DNA of 8,727 nt from Candidatus Aerophobota bacterium (GTDB taxonomy: Bacteria; Aerophobota; Aerophobia; Aerophobales; AE-B3A): positions 1 through 8,727 of the forward strand of contig JAUWAK010000040.1 in NCBI GenBank assembly GCA_030602105.1, read 5' to 3'. Below the pieces are notes generated by a model. It saw only the letters and a program-made list of their open reading frames with translations. It was not told the origin of the DNA and searched no databases. A program made the position numbers and the translations under genes. Positions within the stretch are counted from its first letter, which is position 1; each line of letters begins with the position of its first letter. Shown here piece by piece: positions 6,554 through 8,727 of this stretch.

Positions 6554-7963
6554 ATGCCCCAATCCTTTTCTGTTCAGGAGATTCTTCAGATAACAGGGGG
6601 ACGCCTTATAGGTAAGGCCCCTTCTTCGGCTATCTTTCCTGACAAAATCTCCACTGATAGTCGCACCCTAAGGAAGGACGATTTTTTCCTGGCTCTTAAA
6701 GGACCCAGGTTTGATGGTCATGATTTTCTGGAGGATTGCCAGAGAAAGGGAGGGATAGGAGCTATTGTTTCAGAGGATATTCTCCCGCCCTCACCAGATT
6801 TCTTTCTTGTCCGGGTAAAGGACACTCTTCAAGCTCTTGGGGGACTGGCTAAGTTTCATCAACACCGGCTGGGACCTCTTCTGGTGGCTGTCAGCGGAAG
6901 CAATGGTAAGACCACGGTCAAGGAGATGATCTGGCAGATTCTTTCCCGAAAATATCCTACTCTCAAGTCCTCGGGAAATTTCAACAACCAAATTGGAGCT
7001 GCCTTGAGCCTCTTGAGCCTCTCTTCTCATCATAAATTCGGGGTGTTGGAGATGGGGATGAACCACAGGGGAGAAATTGCTAGCCTGGCGAGTATGATTG
7101 AGCCGACTATCGGGGTTATTACCAATATCCAGCGAGCCCACCTTGGATTCCTGGGAAGCATGGAGGAGATTAAGGAGGCCAAAGCAGAACTCATTGATTT
7201 CCTGAACGCTCGGGAGAAGAGCTGGATAGTATTGAATGCGGACGACCCCTGGACTCCAGAGCTGGAAAGAAGAGCTCTTTGTCGGGTTATGAGTTTTGGA
7301 CTTGTTCGAGAAGCTCGTGTAGGAGCCTCCGAGATAAGGTGGGACGAGAGCTCTCTAGATTTTCAGTTGAGCTATGGGGAGGAAAAAAAGGCTATTCATC
7401 TTAACCTTCCCGGAAAATATAACGTGGCCAATGTTGCCTGTGCGTCAGCAGTGTCCTTAATCCTCGGGTTTTCCCTGGAGGATATTGCACAGGGCCTGGC
7501 CGATTTCAAGCTTCTTCCCCATCATTTCCAGGTCCAGATGCAGGGAGGCTTTCGAATTATAGATGATTCATATAATGCCAATCCGGACTCTATGAGAGAA
7601 GCTCTGGACCTTTTCAAAACCACGAGGGGGAAGAGGAAAATAGCCATAGTGGGGGATATGCTAGAGCTGGGGGGAAAATCTCGTCTCTTTCACAGGAAAG
7701 TAGGTCAGTATCTAGCTAGCCTGCGCCTCGATGCCGTATTTACCTTTGGGGATCTAGCCAGGGAAGTGGCCCAGGAGGCGCGGAGGGGAGGGGTTGATGA
7801 TTCCTTCTCTTTTGATGACAAGGACGAGTTGGTGGAGGAGCTCCTTCTCTATCTTCGGGAAGGAGACTCTCTTCTTATTAAGGGTTCCCGGGGTATGAGG
7901 ATGGAGGACATTGTGAAAAAGGTGAGGATGAGGCTATGTTCACCTACCTCACTTCGTCCTTGA
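6554..7963 (+). CDS. murF: UDP-N-acetylmuramoyl-tripeptide--D-alanyl-D-alanine ligase MurF
   Basis: MurF is the cytoplasmic ligase that adds D-Ala-D-Ala, finishing the UDP-MurNAc-pentapeptide that MraY uses. The 469-residue protein has the expected length and order: ISTDSRTLRKDDFF (32-45) in the UDP-binding domain, P-loop VSGSNGKTT (113-121), GNFNNQIG (141-148), EMGMNHRGEI (166-175), NIQRAHLGFLGS (191-202), LNADD (227-231), LPGKYNVANV (285-294), the hallmark DDSYNANPDSM (337-347), GDMLELG (367-373) and KGSRGMRME (443-451). The linker before the C-terminal domain reads LPHHFQVQ (321-328), where many Mur ligases have a Gly-Arg or Met-Arg. ATG 6554 follows a purine-rich GGGGGAGAGGA (6538-6548). 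The 3' end overlaps mraY by 28 bases. Confidence 0.96.
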   Translation: MPQSFSVQEILQITGGRLIGKAPSSAIFPDKISTDSRTLRKDDFFLALKGPRFDGHDFLEDCQRKGGIGAIVSEDILPPSPDFFLVRVKDTLQALGGLAKFHQHRLGPLLVAVSGSNGKTTVKEMIWQILSRKYPTLKSSGNFNNQIGAALSLLSLSSHHKFGVLEMGMNHRGEIASLASMIEPTIGVITNIQRAHLGFLGSMEEIKEAKAELIDFLNAREKSWIVLNADDPWTPELERRALCRVMSFGLVREARVGASEIRWDESSLDFQLSYGEEKKAIHLNLPGKYNVANVACASAVSLILGFSLEDIAQGLADFKLLPHHFQVQMQGGFRIIDDSYNANPDSMREALDLFKTTRGKRKIAIVGDMLELGGKSRLFHRKVGQYLASLRLDAVFTFGDLAREVAQEARRGGVDDSFSFDDKDELVEELLLYLREGDSLLIKGSRGMRMEDIVKKVRMRLCSPTSLRP

Positions 7964-8727
7964 TTTTGCGCTCCGGAGCCGCGGCTATAGTTTCTCTCGC
8001 GCTGAGCTTAGCACTAGGCAAGATCTGTGTGCGAGGTTTTAGAAAGGTTGGTCTGGTTGATCATGTTCGCGCTTACAGCCCTTCACCTCATCAGGAGAAA
8101 AAGGGCATCCCTACCTCCGGGGGAATTTTCATCCTGGCGAGTTTCAGCATTGGACTCTTTCTCTTTGCCGACCTGACCGATGAGTTTGTCCTCATATCCC
8201 TTTTGGTTACCCTTTGTCTGGGACTCATCGGTTTTTGGGATGATCGCACCAAGGCTTTAAGAAAAAGCTCCCGGGGTCCGAGAGTTCTCCTTAAACTCGG
8301 GGTTCAGTCTATTATAGCCGGTCTAGTTGCTCTTTACCTGATCTTGGTCCTGGAGTTCACACCTCAGGTCAGTATCCCTTTCACAGGTGGTGCTCTGAGT
8401 CTTGGGTGGGCGTATGTTCCTTTTGTCATAGCGGTGATTGTGGGTACTGCTAACAGCGTCAACCTCAGTGACGGACTGGACGGACTGGCAGCTGGATGTA
8501 TCATCTGGGCAGGTCTTGCCTATGCTCTTTTGGCTTATTTTGCGGCGAGTGGTGCTTTTTCTCATCTTTTCAAACTAGCCTTGAATCCGGCAGCGAGAGA
8601 GCTGGTGATTTTCTGGGCTTCTCTTTTGGGAGCGGTTTTGGGATTCCTCTGGTATAACCGTCACCCCGCCCGGATTTTTCTTGGGGATACCGGAGCTCTT
8701 GCCCTGGGGGGAGCCCTGGCCATCACT
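7936..8727 (+). CDS. mraY: Phospho-N-acetylmuramoyl-pentapeptide-transferase MraY, 3' end outside the window
   Basis: MraY is the polytopic membrane enzyme that joins phospho-MurNAc-pentapeptide to undecaprenyl phosphate, forming lipid I. 264 residues are visible, open to the window edge. They include an N-terminal hydrophobic helix (about 13-33), HQEKKGIPTSGG (52-63), WDDRTK (101-106) with the Asp pair of the active site, NSVNLSDGLDGLA (173-185), and NRHPARIFLGDTGALALGG (241-259) with the third conserved Asp at 251, plus further hydrophobic helices between these. The C-terminal HHH motif is outside the window. ATG 7936 is chosen because the following sequence resembles MraY N-termini and GGTGAGG ends about 8-9 bases upstream. 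It lies 28 bases inside murF, in another frame. Some motif positions differ from the usual GTPTMGG and FMGDTGS, but the cluster position makes MraY much more likely than a WecA-type transferase. Confidence 0.95.
   Translation, partial: MFTYLTSSLILRSGAAAIVSLALSLALGKICVRGFRKVGLVDHVRAYSPSPHQEKKGIPTSGGIFILASFSIGLFLFADLTDEFVLISLLVTLCLGLIGFWDDRTKALRKSSRGPRVLLKLGVQSIIAGLVALYLILVLEFTPQVSIPFTGGALSLGWAYVPFVIAVIVGTANSVNLSDGLDGLAAGCIIWAGLAYALLAYFAASGAFSHLFKLALNPAARELVIFWASLLGAVLGFLWYNRHPARIFLGDTGALALGGALAIT

Noticed and set aside
5867..6562. 231-codon open frame on the minus strand across murE
   Set aside because: It lies opposite a full, motif-complete murE, has no recognisable domain and no ribosome binding site that I can see; a shadow frame.
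8323..8565. 80-codon minus-strand frame opposite mraY
   Set aside because: Lies opposite mraY, including its conserved NSVNLSDGLDG motif, and the product is hydrophilic with no recognisable features.
1..8727. Hidden novel system (defence genes, biosynthetic cluster, mobile element)
   Set aside because: All coding space is taken by recognisable lipoate and dcw genes in the standard order, with no spare gene and no repeats typical of mobile elements.

Overview
The window holds a conserved division and cell wall (dcw/mra) gene cluster, all on the + strand, preceded by two lipoate-related genes. The order is lpdA (3' end only), lipB, mraZ, rsmH, ftsL, ftsI, murE, murF, mraY (5' part only). Nearly every base is coding. 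I see no mobile element, CRISPR array, tRNA or rRNA gene, or sign of recent transfer, and no gap above 150 bases.

Organism: a bacterium that makes peptidoglycan. MurE carries the Asp-Asn-Pro-Arg signature of enzymes that add meso-diaminopimelate. FtsI has no C-terminal PASTA repeats, which argues against a typical Firmicute or Actinobacterium. Base composition looks near half G+C, and AGA/AGG arginine codons are frequent. Several proteins differ from textbook sequences at otherwise well-kept positions (Ser-Ser-Asp in FtsI, GIPTSGG in MraY, no Gly-Arg in the MurF linker). This fits a less studied, possibly uncultured phylum, but I cannot name one from sequence alone.

Region 1 to 1236: the C-terminal dimerisation domain of dihydrolipoamide dehydrogenase, then lipB, which makes the octanoyl-protein precursor of the lipoyl cofactor whose reduced form the dehydrogenase reoxidises. 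The 147-base gap between them holds an inverted repeat and the lipB ribosome binding site. I find no convincing promoter there.

Region 1237 to 1361: a short regulatory stretch with a strong sigma70-type promoter (TTGACA, 16-base spacer, extended -10 TGATAAAAT). Three tandem 10-base units with the core AGTGG follow directly. This is the expected layout of a MraZ-autoregulated promoter.

Region 1362 to 8727: mraZ (repressor of the cluster), rsmH (16S rRNA m4C1402 methyltransferase), ftsL and ftsI (divisome scaffold and septal transpeptidase), murE and murF (stem peptide ligases) and mraY (lipid I synthase). mraZ/rsmH and ftsI/murE overlap by 4 bases and murF/mraY by 28 bases, indicating translational coupling. 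The longest internal break (75 bases, murE to murF) is preceded by a plausible internal promoter ending in a perfect TATAAT.

I looked for an undescribed system and did not find one. The most useful observations are the MraZ operator architecture, the probable internal promoter before murF, start corrections for lipB and mraZ, and a few motif variants in the wall enzymes.
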